Source: Pilatotrama ljubarskyi (taxonomy: Eukaryota; Basidiomycota; Agaricomycetes; Polyporales; Polyporaceae). From it: DNA of 64,000 bases. The translations under genes were made by a program, and so were the position numbers. The stretch spans positions 777,102-841,101 of the forward strand of contig MU277670.1 of the NCBI GenBank assembly GCA_022385805.1, in the 5' to 3' direction. Under the pieces are notes generated by a model that saw nothing but the letters and a program-made list of their open reading frames with translations, did not search any database and was not told the DNA's origin. Below are positions 11,516 to 22,797 of the stretch, piece after piece; the stretch's first letter is position 1, and each line of letters starts with the position of its first letter.

Positions 11516-11990
11516 GGCGTTGAGATGGAAGGAGAGAAGGGAGCCCGCGCGTACTGGGCCATGTTATCAAGAGGCAAAGGACAAAGGACGAAGATGTGTG
11601 CCTCAAGCATGGAGTACCATGAAGAGCGTCTAAGAGCAGACGCTGGTATGGGCGTCTAGGCGTGTGCGTCCGTGCTTGTAGCTTTATGCACTTGCAGTCA
11701 CCCCGTCCGAATCCCAGCTGCCCGGAACGGCCAAAGGTCTCAGATAACCTCAATTAACTTGCATATGGGATACGCAATGTACGGTACAAGAACGATAGAC
11801 AAATTGCACACAGAATGAGGGGAACATGGGTATATGAACCGAGGTTGCGACCATTGGTCGCAGAGCCTCTGACTGGAGGTCCTGAGTTTGTGCTTCGTAT
11901 AGGCAGCATTGAGCAAAATACTTCCTGAAGCTGGAGGTATAGTGTCAGTGACTTGTCCAAGGTAGCTCGAGAAGGTTGTCCCTTACCGAC

Positions 11991-13472
11991 TTAGTCGACC
12001 TTCGCCGCATTAGCAGCCTCTTGAGCGAGAAGATCCCGCTCCTTCTGCATGCGTCTGAAGTACTTCTCGGTGACCCACGACGGGTCCTTCTTCTGTGCTG
12101 AGAGGTTCAAGCGTTTGCCGTCGTCGCGAACGTAGCCGAGAGCGATAGGGCGCCAATACGCCGAGCCATCATCGCTCGGGGTCCACAGCCACACCTGGTG
12201 CTTGGGGGGGTTGAATCCTTTGGCGGCGTGCACGAAGACGTCTCCTACTTGCAGACGTCGGCATTCGGAGGCGTCCGGAGGAGATGTCATGAGATGCGAG
12301 GCCTCTGACTTGAAGTAGCCTCCATCGCGCGCCGCAGTGCCGCCGCTATTCGAGGTCTTAGACTTGGAGCGGCGACGATAGCGAAAGCCTTCGTCGTCGG
12401 AGCTATCGTCGTAGACCGTAGTGACGGAGGATATGGCGGTCTTGGGCGTCGACGTAGGGGTGGTGGCCAAAGGGGACGTCGCGGGTGTCTGCGGGCACGC
12501 GGACGGAACGGGTGAGGACCGAGGCGAGGGCGTGAGTGAGCTCAGCCGGGACGATGGAGCCCGAGAAGGAGCACGCAAGGACAGAGCGGGCTCCGCGTCC
12601 ACACGTCGGCTGGCTTGAGATATAGAGATGTCCGTCGCGTCGTGCGCGATGCCATCAGCACGATGACGGCTGGGCCCAGGAGTCGGGGGTCGATGGACGG
12701 ACTGCGCGGGTTGAGAGGTCCGGGGCGTGCTTGGGGGAGACGTAGGAGGTGCGGGAGACCGATGCGCCGGGTCGGGCACGATGGACTGCAGCTTTGGCGG
12801 CTCCGATCCACCGCCTCCCCCATCAGATGAGGGTTCTTGCTGTGGACCCGCTTCCGAGATATCGTGGCGGGGAGGACGCCTAAATGACGATGAGATCGCC
12901 GAAGTGATAGAACGTCAAGAACAACACACCTTTGTACAACCGAATTGCTGAAGGTCCTGCTAATCGTGGGGATCTCCTGCGGTTGGTGAGAGGTGGATGG
13001 AGGCTGGCGAGGGATAACAGCAGAACGAGTGGAGAATTGAACATCGACTTCGGTGATGGCGCGGCCTGCGCGCCACTGCTCGCTCTGTATGTCTTGGAAT
13101 ATGTGCTTGACGTAGAAGCCGAAGCAGAAGAGAAGAATGAAGGGGGTCACAAGCAAGAGGAGGACGACATATGACTCGAGAGTGACAGTCATTGTTGTGG
13201 GCGGTGCTTGTGACGGCGAAGGAGATGGGGACGGGGGTGGGGATGTCTGGAGGTCCAATATCTGGCGAAGGTTTAAAAGCTCAGCGGAGAGTGGCACAAG
13301 ATGCTGTTGAAAGACCATGATGGCCTTCGAGTGCCTCAATGCACTTACCGCTTGCCTTGTGAGGCCCGAAACCTCATCCCAGAAAGAGCCGCACTGCGCG
13401 TCGGTTACAAGCGGGAACAACGCTGCCGCTATAGGCGGCGGCGGGGTGTAAAGGCCATAAGAGGAGTACCAT
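11991..13472 (-). CDS. Cargo: membrane protein with GDxF/WxW/GYxRxDGKRL C-terminal domain (copy 2)
   Basis: Exons 12930-13303 and 11991-12879 are well supported by a 50-nt intron at 12880-12929. A first exon at 13395-13472, encoding a signal-like MVLLLWPLHPAAA and joined by a 91-nt intron, fits in frame (446 aa total) but is tentative. A simpler start is the ATG at 13192. The membrane helix SYVVLLLLVTPFILLFCFG precedes a long Ser/Pro/Thr-rich cytosolic linker with an Arg/Lys-rich RYRRRSKSK patch. The C-terminal domain reads VGDVFVHA..., VWLWTPSDD, ALGYVRDDGKRLNLS, DPSWV and YFRR. It matches the paralogue at 10366-11515 motif for motif and then adds a charged helix (MQKERDLLAQEAANAAK). Function unknown. 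Confidence 0.65.
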
Positions 13473-13996
13473 AGCGATGCTGAGCAAGAAACACCATCAG
13501 CTTGGGTGTACTCTTTCTTGAACGAAGACGCACTTCCGACTCGTACGCTCGATGGAGAGCCCGAGAACTCGACTCTTGCTGAGACGTCGCGCGCACCACA
13601 CTACATATGAGCGTCCACTGGGTTCCAGGGTGCGACATGTACAGAAGACATGTTGTCAGACGCAACCGATCGAGGGCATGAGAGTGAACGCACGGAGAGA
13701 GAAAAATGAAGGTCTTTGACAGGGAGGAGCCGAATGGACAGTCCCCACCACGTGGACCGTGTACGTCCGGGAAGAGAGGAGGCAGGAGCTGACCGAGACC
13801 TCGTCCACTCAGCGCCAGCGCTCGTTCCAGCGCGCTCCTGACGTATGGACATGTACAGCGGTTCAGAGTCCGGTATCTCATCGTGCACTGAAGTTGCGAG
13901 CAGCATACACATGGAATTCGACGGGGAGACTATATACTGCCACAAGTCTGGACGCATACATATATGACGATACCACTGTCCGGCATTAGACTCTAA

Positions 13997-15290
13997 CTAC
14001 TTATCCTCCGATCCGCCCAATTCGACAGGCCTCTCCTCTTTCACAGCGTCGTTCCCGGCAGGCCCACCCTTCCACTTCAACTTCTGCTCCCTCAGGCGAT
14101 AGAGACCATGTTCGATACTCGCGATGTGCACTTCGATGGGGAAACCAGCGGATGGGACGGCTGGTGACGTGAGTTGCTCGCGCAACTCTGCGAGATCAGC
14201 ATCGACGCTCATGAGTGTCTGCGTGGCTGCGGCGATGTAAGCGGCTGCGACGCTCCTGTACTCTTGTACCTGATCGAGAACCGTTGAGCGGTGACCGAGG
14301 TCGCGAAGCTGGTCCTTGTTCCCGCCGAGGATTGTCCATAGCCGCCCCAGCAGTTCGTACTGGGCAACGGAAGTGGCGAAAGCCTCCTCCACGCATAGTC
14401 CATGAACGGCAGCAAGACGCTCCTCGAGCGTGTCCAATTTGGTTTCGGTGACAGATGCGTCGCTTAGGAGCTGGGCGACTTGCGAGGCGAACACGTCCAT
14501 GGAGACCCAGAACATGCGCGCAAGCATCGCGTCCAGGTCAGACCGCCTCCCTTGACTCGACGCGGCCTGTATCTCTCGCAAGATGTAGGAGTTGAATGTG
14601 GAGACCCTGGGGATGCGAGCATGAGTCTCAGATTGCCCAGATTGGCGCAAACGATGCTCACCGATCGATCGTTCCGAGGACCTTGGAAGTGAAGAGCTGG
14701 AGCCCCCGAGCCAAGTCCTTCGCATCCAGCACAAACGCAGAAAGCGTTTCCGAGAGAGGCACCTTGGAGGTAATATTGCTACCCTTCACCAGTGCAATCA
14801 CGTCCTGCACCGCAAGTCCCGCGTGCTTCATATTGAGAGTGAGATCCAACCCAGCCGATGACTGCTGCACGAAGTCGTCGAGGGCGCGATGCTGTATGGA
14901 CATAAGACGAGGGAAGTCGACATCGGAGGCCGAAGAATGTTGCGATGCGCGGTGACTGGCACAAGGCGGAAGGAGAGAGACAAGAGGCCACTCGGACGGG
15001 TTGTAGGATGCCAGCGCCGATCGGGTAATGTCCATAGCCAACGAGATTGTTGTGAGCACGAGTGTGACCGTCAGAATGCCCGCGATCAAGGTGGAGACCG
15101 GCTCCTTCATGATCACTAAAGCACGCATGAGTACCTCGGCGACGTGACGTCCGAGTATCACGGCACCGCTCAGAACGGGCGTGAGCGGGTTGTCCGCAGG
15201 CGCGGTGCGGCTATGCTCTGCCTCTCGATCGGTGGTCTGCAAGTAAGGCGTTTAGTCGACAGTATGTGGGGTTGTGCAGCTACATACCAT
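13997..15290 (-). CDS. Cargo: membrane-anchored helical protein, 395 aa
   Basis: Exon 1 is only the ATG (15288-15290), then a 51-nt intron, exon 2 14662-15236, a 55-nt intron and exon 3 13997-14606; 396 codons including stop. A membrane helix, TLIAGILTVTLVLTTISLA, lies at about residues 50-70. The remaining 320 residues are predicted helical, with ARGLQLFTSKV, LLSDASVTETKLDTLEERL, ELLGRLWTILGGNKDQLRDL and a final lysine-rich tail. I recall similar proteins of unknown function, often in several copies, from polypore genomes; this was not checked. It may be a topological counterpart of the 8636-10047 product, with the membrane segment at the other end, but I see no alignable sequence. Confidence 0.72.
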
Positions 15291-17125
15291 GGTGTGTGGA
15301 TGGAGAAGTCTGGTGGTATGATAGTGCGGCGTGAGTTTACATCAACAGTCGAGCTCCCGTGAGTTATATGTCCGAGGACGAGTCTTCAATCAGCTCATTG
15401 CCGTTCAGGGTACAGAGCTACATACAAAGTCGTGGCCTGCATTCCAACGAACGACCGACCATTCTGGCAAATTGTCTTCGCCGTAGTAAAGACCCTAGTC
15501 CTCGCTCATCATGATTCGGTGCCTGCCTCCAAGCTTGTGATCATTGGTTCCTGCGGCTAAGAAAGAGGGAGAGTGTACATCAGATGAACACGTATGAGCG
15601 GTTTGTAGCATGTTCATCCCGCCAAACCGGTAGGAGGAACGGGGAGAGCGTTGTTTTGTGAACCATGGGGCTTCAGCGCGTGTCCTCGAGAGTGTCCACT
15701 TCGTTACATCCTTCGTCTTTCCGCCCTTACCAGGTACGTTAGCGGACTGGCTTCCAGACAGATGTTTATGAGAGGCAGAGCAAGATATAGAGACAGAGAA
15801 GTGACCTTCGCTATTCAAGCTCAAGAAACGATGCGCCGAAGGCGAGCCTTGGGCACCGAAGCCTCGGCTTTGAGCGCTAGCAGGAGCTTCTAGTCTCCCC
15901 TAGGCAGACGTTCCGATGTGCTCTACGAGAGTGGGAGGGACGAGCACAACGGACGTCTGCTTCATATTCGCCCCGCCATACCGTTGGTCGACGAATGGGC
16001 CTAAAATGGGCATTCGGATCAGCAAAATCAGCCTCGCCGAGTGATGGCAGACATCTGCCGGGTGGCTGAAAGTCACTTCCTCGGACCTCCCTTCGTCCAT
16101 ACCGTGCTCGTCCTCTACTAAATTGCCTCGTCGGGCAATATGGGCACATGAACAGTTCGAGCAGTGCTCGCAATGGCTTGGAGATGTCTAGAGAGATAGA
16201 GTGCTTTCTCGGCCCATTGTGCGTTGATCTAGCTTCGCTAGCGTGTCTCAACAGTCCCAGGGGCAAACTGTAGTAGTCACTGTACTAACAAGGCCAGTTG
16301 TTCCATGCTTGCAAAGCAATGTATGAAGAGTATTTCCCCTCAAAGCCGATGTGACCAAACTACTGCATGCAGCCTCCCTGGATCTACGGTGTGCAAATGC
16401 GAGGACTCCTCTGAGCAGGCGTTTGAGCTGTTGAAGGGCGCTCAGATCCTGTCTATCATCGGAGATCATGAGCTTGCTGACAAAGCAAGCAATCCTTCGA
16501 CCAACGGTTTGGACTCCCTCCCTGTGAAGCAGACTAAGGAGCTTCTGGTGGCAGTGCCCCTCAGTCCCCTTGTTCACCGCCGCGGCTCAAAGCGACGACG
16601 GCTTGAACTTCGGCCCCATTCCGTCTTTGCACACCATTTGGACATCAATGAACCATTCTTTTGTTTCGCCACCGCCCTGAGATCACCAAGCCTCGTTTTT
16701 AGGCGCATGCGTCCTGAGCTGGTCCAACATTGTTACGTATTCACGTATTCACAACCCACAACGTCTCATACGCATCTGTTACAGACTCAGCGTGCTGCGT
16801 AGTCGCATCCTCGGTATATCTTGATGGCACGGCCCCTAACCTAATAGTCGCAACAAGTGCGCCTGGACGATCTGCCCGATCTCTTTTGCCCATCTTTGCG
16901 GTCATTTTTGATTGTGTCGCATTGCAGTCCTGAGTCGTTCGACAAGTGAAGAAGATCAAGCTCTTTCTATGCGTGGACCGCGCGGTCCTTCTCGGTATCG
17001 CGACGATGCCTGGGACGACCCCCCGCCGCCGCCGGCCCATGCCGCATGCAGCATAAATAGCTGACGTTCATCATCATTCGGGTCAACCACACCATCATTC
17101 CTATACAACAGTGGCTTCCAGCATC
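15291..17125. other. 1.8-kb cargo stretch without a convincing gene
   Basis: Short frames occur on both strands. The best is minus 15900-16100, which starts with ATG and ends LVPPTLVEHIGTSA, and could be an exon or a decayed gene. A plus frame at 16305-16802 overlaps a minus frame and shows no domain. The last 100 bp holds the promoter of the gene at 17126. Confidence 0.3.
17052..17059 (+). promoter_or_regulatory. TATA-like box CATAAATA
   Basis: CATAAATA lies 67 bp upstream of the ATG at 17126, in the range expected for a fungal core promoter. Confidence 0.4.
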
Positions 17126-17630
17126 ATGTACCACCGTCACACCGTAAGTGCGCCCCCGGGCCATGCACGATCATACCTGCTGATACCGGCGTTTGTAGCT
17201 TTTCACCGGTCGAGTTGCCACCCTCAGGGAGATGGGTCTCTACAACCATCTAATCCTTTTGGACCGTATCACCATCCGCGGCATGAGCGACGATGAAGCC
17301 GAGATGCACGGCGACGCGAAGCCTATCACGTACCGCATCATCAGGTTGGCGTGGCAGAGTCTTGCGCTCAGGACCTTCTTGCGCATGCTCGACGCCCTGC
17401 ACAACGAGACTTGGCAGAGGCCTAATCCGCGCACTCTTCGGTGGACTGCGCCTCGCATCCGGTATGAGAGCGCTGAATCCAGGGTAGAGGAAGGTCGCCC
17501 TCCCGTCGGCTTATGGCGCAATTGTTACGATGCGACCTGGCTTGCGGGTCTCACCCCTCAACAGCTCCTCGATCTCGACATCGTCGATGAGGACTATGAC
17601 TTCATCTTCAACCTACCTCCACGCATGTAG
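17126..17630 (+). CDS. Cargo: short paralogue of the C-terminal domain of the 27912-31097 gene, 149 aa
   Basis: Exon 1 (17126-17143, MYHRHT) is joined by a 55-nt intron (17144-17198) to exon 2 17199-17630. The protein matches the last exon of the gene ending at 31097: L(F/Y)..R, ...LxDR...MS.DE, YRI+...WQS.A.RTFL, LWRNCYD..WL and a near-identical DIVDEDYDF end. The intron sits at the same place in both, just before the Leu-Phe/Leu-Tyr, so the small gene is a 5'-truncated copy or a stand-alone domain. It has its own TATA-like box, and the frame is intact over 149 codons, which argues against simple decay. The function of the domain is unknown. Confidence 0.7.
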
Positions 17631-18215
17631 GGCGGTCGAATGGACAGAGGGAGGAAACCGGGGCGCCCGCCAGGGCGATGACGGGAGCGGGAGCTGCGCG
17701 AGGACGGGGGCGAGGACGAGGACGAGCGCGTGTCCAGGTCGTGTACTGCGTGTGTGTGTTGAAGAATTCATACATATTGATGGTGCCGCCGTACAGTAGT
17801 GTAAATGAGATGGACCTTCACTTGATACTCGTGTAGTGGGCTTGCAACTGCAACTACCTTGCCCGCGCAAGATGCATGAACAAGCGACGGATTCAGACCT
17901 GGTGCCGACGCGCCGCTCACGTCTTAGCGCGTGATGGTCCCGGAAATTGGTGCGTCCGCAGCTCGACTTATCGGAGTGATTGAAGGGTATTGGGAGAGAC
18001 CTATGGGCGAGGAAGGCTTGCAGGGTCACTCCGGGCTGAGTACTAGCGGCCGCACCGCAGAGCTGAAGAGGCGGGGTCGCCTTGCACGATGTGGATGCGA
18101 CCGGGGACATTGTGCAGGTACGGAGGGGCGGACACTCAGAGTGGATATTACGAAAGTACAGGATATTGTACAGCTACACGCCACAGGACTTCGGCTGTCT
18201 ACGTCACCGCCACCT
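17631..18215. other. Convergent intergenic spacer
   Basis: It lies between the 3' ends of the plus gene at 17630 and the minus gene at 18216. It contains a purine-rich GAGGACGAGGACGAG tract near 17710. No gene or RNA was recognised. Confidence 0.3.
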
Positions 18216-19593
18216 CTACACCTCAGGGAACCCCGCCATGACTGCCGGCATCTCCGAGATGTATCTCTCGGCTTCCGCCACCGCCCAAGCCTTGAACAAT
18301 ACGAGGGTCAAAGACATTTCGGAATAGAGGGTGTCAGAGATCTAGCCTCTCGAGTGTCAACGAAGTCCACCGACGTCAAAACACCACGTACCTCTCGCAT
18401 TTTGTCGATCGCGTCGTAGATGTCTGCATAGATCGCATATGCCTTGCGAAGGTCCGCGACAGAGAACAGGGTGCCGTCATCGTCTTCAGCGGCATCCCGG
18501 AGAGTGGCGGGGGTCGACGACGCTTGGTCAAAGACCTCCTATACGGGAATGAATGCATAGTACAGGATGGCGCCAAGATGACACACCTGAAGCGCAGCGA
18601 TGAGCTCATTCTGCTCCGGGACTTGCTCTTCCAAGGGCGCACGGATGGTCACAAACTTGGCGAGATGTTGAGCCACGTCTTCCGCAGTGAGCGGCCCTCC
18701 AGTCATGAAAATCGCGCCAACCATGGCCACCATCTCCCCCAACTGGTCTTGCAATTCACTACGGTCGGTTTCCAGCCGCGCAAGCAGTGCAAGAAACGGC
18801 TTTGCGGCGATGGCGTTCTGCCTCTGAGGTACAGCAACACCCAATGGGCGGGTGAAAGTGCCCACATCACCCTGGGACGAGATCAATCATCGGCAGTATG
18901 ACAACGCGGGATGACATACCGGAGCGCGACCGAGGAGACGGAGGTGAGGCCGATACGCGTCCAGGGACTCCCGGCTGGAAGTGAGATGGAACTCCAAGAC
19001 TGTCAGCTTGTCCTTGTAATTGTCGAGGCGGCCCTCGTAGTGGTGCAAATCTGCGGCCGTCAGCTGGGACTTATGGGCAAGGTACATCTCTTGAAACTGC
19101 CACGACGGCGTCAATGAAAGGGACATGGGAGAGACAGGAATGCTAACCTGTTGGTAACGCGCCTGCAGCGCATCGAACTTCTCGCCCGCTGTGTCGAGGC
19201 CGACGACGAGTTGATTAAGACCCCCTTTCCTGCGGATCTTCTTAGCGTTCGCCGTTATGTCGGCCTTCGCCTCACTGCGGTACTCGTTGTTGAGCTCAGT
19301 GAGAATCCGATAGACGGCGGGTGCCCAAGATTCTGGTCCAAGGCTAAAGCCCGTAGGTTGCAGAAGGCTACAGGACGTCGTCACAGGAGCTCGTGCAGCG
19401 AAGGTGCCGCTCACCGTTTGACCTGACGCCCTAGTCCGGCCCCTAACGAGTCAATACTTTCGAACTGTTCGACCAGGGCGATCAACGGCTCGATGTTGGG
19501 TAGCATATTGGCAGGCGGCATCTGGAGAGAGAGGCTTCGCGCTCTGAGATTCGTGGGGACAGGTGAGGAGAGAGGGGAGCTCGAGAGTGACAT
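18216..19593 (-). CDS. Cargo: helical/coiled-coil protein, copy 1 of a duplicated cassette, 369 aa
   Basis: There are six exons: 19415-19593, 19148-19343, 18920-19096, 18587-18871, 18392-18538 and 18216-18341. The total is 370 codons, with introns of 48-71 nt. The N-terminus is Ser/Pro-rich. The rest is almost entirely helical, with ILTELNNEYRSEAKADI, ARRKG-like basic stretches, RLETDRSELQDQLGEM and LRKAYAIYADIYDAIDKM. The gene at 21535-22797 has the same six-exon plan. Exon 3 is 177 nt in both, and exon 4 is 285 versus 282. Shared signatures are Q(R)QN...A.(R/K)P(F/L)L..LA.L and the F-D-x-A-S-STP stretch after the fifth acceptor. No membrane segment is seen. Probably a scaffold-type protein; family unknown. 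Confidence 0.75.
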
Positions 19594-20295
19594 TTGAAGT
19601 GGTCCAGCGCACGCGGAGCAACAAGGCGGTTTGTCTCTGGCATCCTGCAGACCGAACAGTCGCCGAAACGCTTGACCGAGGGCGAGAAAGGATAGGAGAT
19701 CAGGCCGCGTACGCACTAGAAAGCACCCTTTGTCCACATTTTGAAGTCGCGTCCAGGAAGGTCAGCATGACCCCACTGTGATGCCGTTGACGGCTTATCT
19801 GCCAGGAACCTCTCTGCAGTATGGGCTTTGCCGGAGTAATGTAAAACGGCGGACTGTACCCACCTGGGGTATACGGGCCCCGACAAACGAGAGAGAGCAC
19901 GGGGCCATCGACCCCACAAAGGGTGTGCGAGATGCCCGAGTTGTGACGACGTCAACATGCGAGAGACACTGGCATGCGCGTGCACGTAAAGAGTTGAGAG
20001 GAAGGTGAAGGGTTGCATCAGAAAGACAAGGCGGAAGGAGGGAGAGAGGGAGAGTCGCATCGTCGTCCCAAGCGCCCAGGACGGTCTGCCCCGGTCCCGC
20101 AGTCCGATCGAACCCCGGGAGGAAGACATCTCATACAACAGTGAGTAGTAGTGACTGTCGAACACGGGTTACAACTGAGAACAGCATCATCATCGCAAGG
20201 ATCGAATACAGTACATCTTAGAGAAGGAGACCGGGGACAGTTGGTACAGATAGCAGTCGTCGAAGGAACTTCACCTGTCAGTGTGCGCGCGCAGG
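19594..20295. other. Spacer in the duplicated cassette
   Basis: 702 bp between two minus-strand cargo genes. I see no supported gene. Antisense and short frames lack motifs. It should include the promoter of the 18216-19593 gene. Confidence 0.25.
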
Positions 20296-21162
20296 CTAAG
20301 CGAGGAACGCGCCCGGCAGCTCCATGCGCGTGTCGGTTTCTTCGACGGCGGCATCATTGGTGCCGTTGACCGGAGAGGTAGCCTCTGCAGTCAGACCCGC
20401 GCCTCGGTCGTCGGGTGGAACCTGAGCATTCGTTTCACTCGCGGATACCGTGCTTCTATCATCGTCCAATCCTTCACTCCAAGACTCCTCGGTAAGGACT
20501 CCGACATCCACGGTAACGGGATGCGTCGGGGCACCTTCTCCATCGCTTCCAGCTTCGCTTTGCGGCTGGGATTCGGGAACCGCCGGAGAGGTATTGTCCG
20601 CAATGTCGGACGGATGAGGAACTGCGCATTGCGCTTGGAACAGAAGCTTCAGCCTCTCGGCGTATTCCCTCCGGGCAGCGAGAAGATGGGCCTTGCCCTC
20701 CGATATGAGCTGCACCATCTTGTGAAACTCCAGGATGTTCGTGAAGTGGACGGTGAACGTAGCGGGGTTGCCGGGACCGTCGTACATCGTCAGAGTGACG
20801 TCCTTCTTGGCTTCGCTACAGGTGAAGGTCATCGTGTGATCGAGGGTCATGGAAAGCATAAACTTGTAGTGACAATTGTCGCTACTGAGGGTCTGGAGGT
20901 CGGCGATGACAAAACCATCTGTGCATGTTGTGTGACTAGATCATAAGGCGCAGAACAACGTAGACTCACAGGTTGCACGTCCTAGAAGACCCACTACGAG
21001 ACGCCCTGGGCGCGAGAAGCTCTCGCCACTGGGATGAAATCCGTTGCGGAAGCCGTAAACCACATCGCTAGTGGCAAGCACGACCTCGGGGCAGAGACTG
21101 AGATGGCACAATGAGGGTGCTTTTGGCCTGGACAATATCTGAACATACCTGTGGCTGGACAT
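20296..21162 (-). CDS. Cargo: small protein with acidic tail, copy 1 of a duplicated cassette, 254 aa
   Basis: Exon 1 is 21149-21162 (14 nt), exon 2 20970-21097 and exon 3 20296-20918; introns are both 51 nt; 255 codons. A core of about 150 residues alternates short strand-like stretches (EVVLATSDVVYGF, RLVVGLLGRATYGFVIADL, DVTLTMYDG, TFTVHF) and ends in helices (FHKMVQLI..., ARREYAERLKLLF). An Asp/Glu/Ser/Thr-rich disordered tail of about 100 residues follows. The gene at 23711-24388 is a paralogue: first exon also 14 nt, second 131 versus 128 nt, and a matching YGxV motif after the third acceptor. The strand pattern with a C-terminal helix resembles a PH-like fold only superficially. Function unknown. 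Confidence 0.7.
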
Positions 21163-21534
21163 GGAGAACTGGAAGAGAAGCGCGACGTTCAGCGTGCGGG
21201 ACCAGGAGGAGAACCAATCTGAAGTGTGGGGCGACGATTAGGCTGCTACAGCGGACAAAGAGCCTTTGAGAGGGATATGATCCCGCGCCACGCGAACTCT
21301 GAGACTATCAAGGCAGTCAACGCCTCCTTCCATTGTGATGAGATACCAACAATACAACGAGCATAACTCCTCGCGATCGTCCAGGTCCCGCCGCTCTCGC
21401 AGGTGTCCCAGAGCGCGGGGAGCAAATAGCCAGCGCCGGATTTCAGAGCGACTCGCGGCGGCGGCGGAAGCATCGCGCGCCAACGCATACTGCGAGTAAC
21501 ACAGCCGAACCAGGACACTTGCTCCTGCGTCGCC

Positions 21535-22797
21535 TCAAGAGGTCATGACGGAGCTGTTCGGCGTATTCCTCTCCAACAACCGCGTGGTGAGGCGGCCAAT
21601 GGATGCCGCAAAATTCTCGTACATCTGAATGATCGTTGGCATGAGCCAAGGAAGACGGGGAGGGGGCAAACAACGCACGTCTCTCATCAGCTCGACCGAG
21701 TCCAAGATGGCCGTGAAGGCGGCGCTGGCGTTGAGCAGAGTTGCAACGGGGACAGTCGTGCCTTCAATGATTCCGGGTAGGTTGGACGGGGTGGATCTCG
21801 CGATGTCAAAACATTTCTGTGTGTTCGTCAACAAGAGTACAGAGGCACCGCGGGTAGACCTCACCTCTAACTCAGCCAGAATCTCGTTCTGGACGCATGT
21901 CTGCTTGTGGAGACAATTGGTGAGAGCGGAGAACTTCGACAGTTGACGCTCGAGCAGCCCGCGAGTAATAGGGTCCTTCATGAGAATCGCACGGGTGTGC
22001 GCAAACATTGCGCCGCGTTGCTTCTCGATGGTTTGGCGCTCGTTATGCAAGTCGGCGAGACGAGAGAGCAGAGGTCTGGCAGCGACCACGTTCTGCCTCT
22101 GAGACGCTGCTTTGTCGAGAGACCGCGAGAAGGCACGTACATCGGGCTTCACATCAAGTCAGCAAAAAAGGAGGGCACGAGAGCACGGAACGTACCGTAG
22201 GCCTTTCGAGAATCCGAAAAGCAGGTGTGAACGTCGCCAGACGCTCCCGGGTATCAACAAACATGTCTCTGAAAGCCTTGATCGAGCCCTCCAAGCTTCT
22301 CAGAGCTTCCTGGTACCAGGCCCTCTCCCCAGACTGCAGGTACCCCTCCTGGGCGGCATAGAAGCGTTTGAACTGGAGGAGGATCCAACCAGCGCTCTCT
22401 GACATGTTTATTGGACGTACTCACCCCTTCATGCATTATCTCCGCACTTGCGTACATTTTCGCGACCTCGAGAACGCTGAGGACGAGTCCATTGGTACCT
22501 ATGGACTTACGGATCTTCCGGGCATTCTCGAAGATGGCGACCTTGGCTGCATGGCGATAGTCGCGGTTTAACGCAGTCATGGCGGCATGGACGCCGCTGT
22601 GCCATTCCTTCGGATCGTTGCTGAGCCCTAGAGGGCGCAGCGACCTACGAGGATTAGGCCCGATATCTCAACTCTCGGAATGCCACTCACAGTCTGACTT
22701 GCAGAATCAACTGCGCTTGAAGAGTCTCCGCTGCTTCTTGCTCTCTGCTGATTGCGGCCAGGGCTTCGGCAACGGGTACGAGGTTTGGAGCAGACAT
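21535..22797 (-). CDS. Cargo: helical/coiled-coil protein, copy 2 of a duplicated cassette, 337 aa
   Basis: There are six exons: 22691-22797, 22425-22644, 22196-22372, 21865-22146, 21679-21816 and 21535-21624. The total is 338 codons, with introns of 46-54 nt. Exon number, phases and the 177-nt third exon equal those of the 18216-19593 gene. The protein is mostly helical: EALAAISREQEAAETLQAQL, ALNRDYRHAAKVAIFENARK, HNERQTIEKQRGAMF. Sequence identity to copy 1 is low except at scattered positions, so the duplication is old, much older than the last movement of the element. No membrane helix. Family unknown. Confidence 0.75.
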
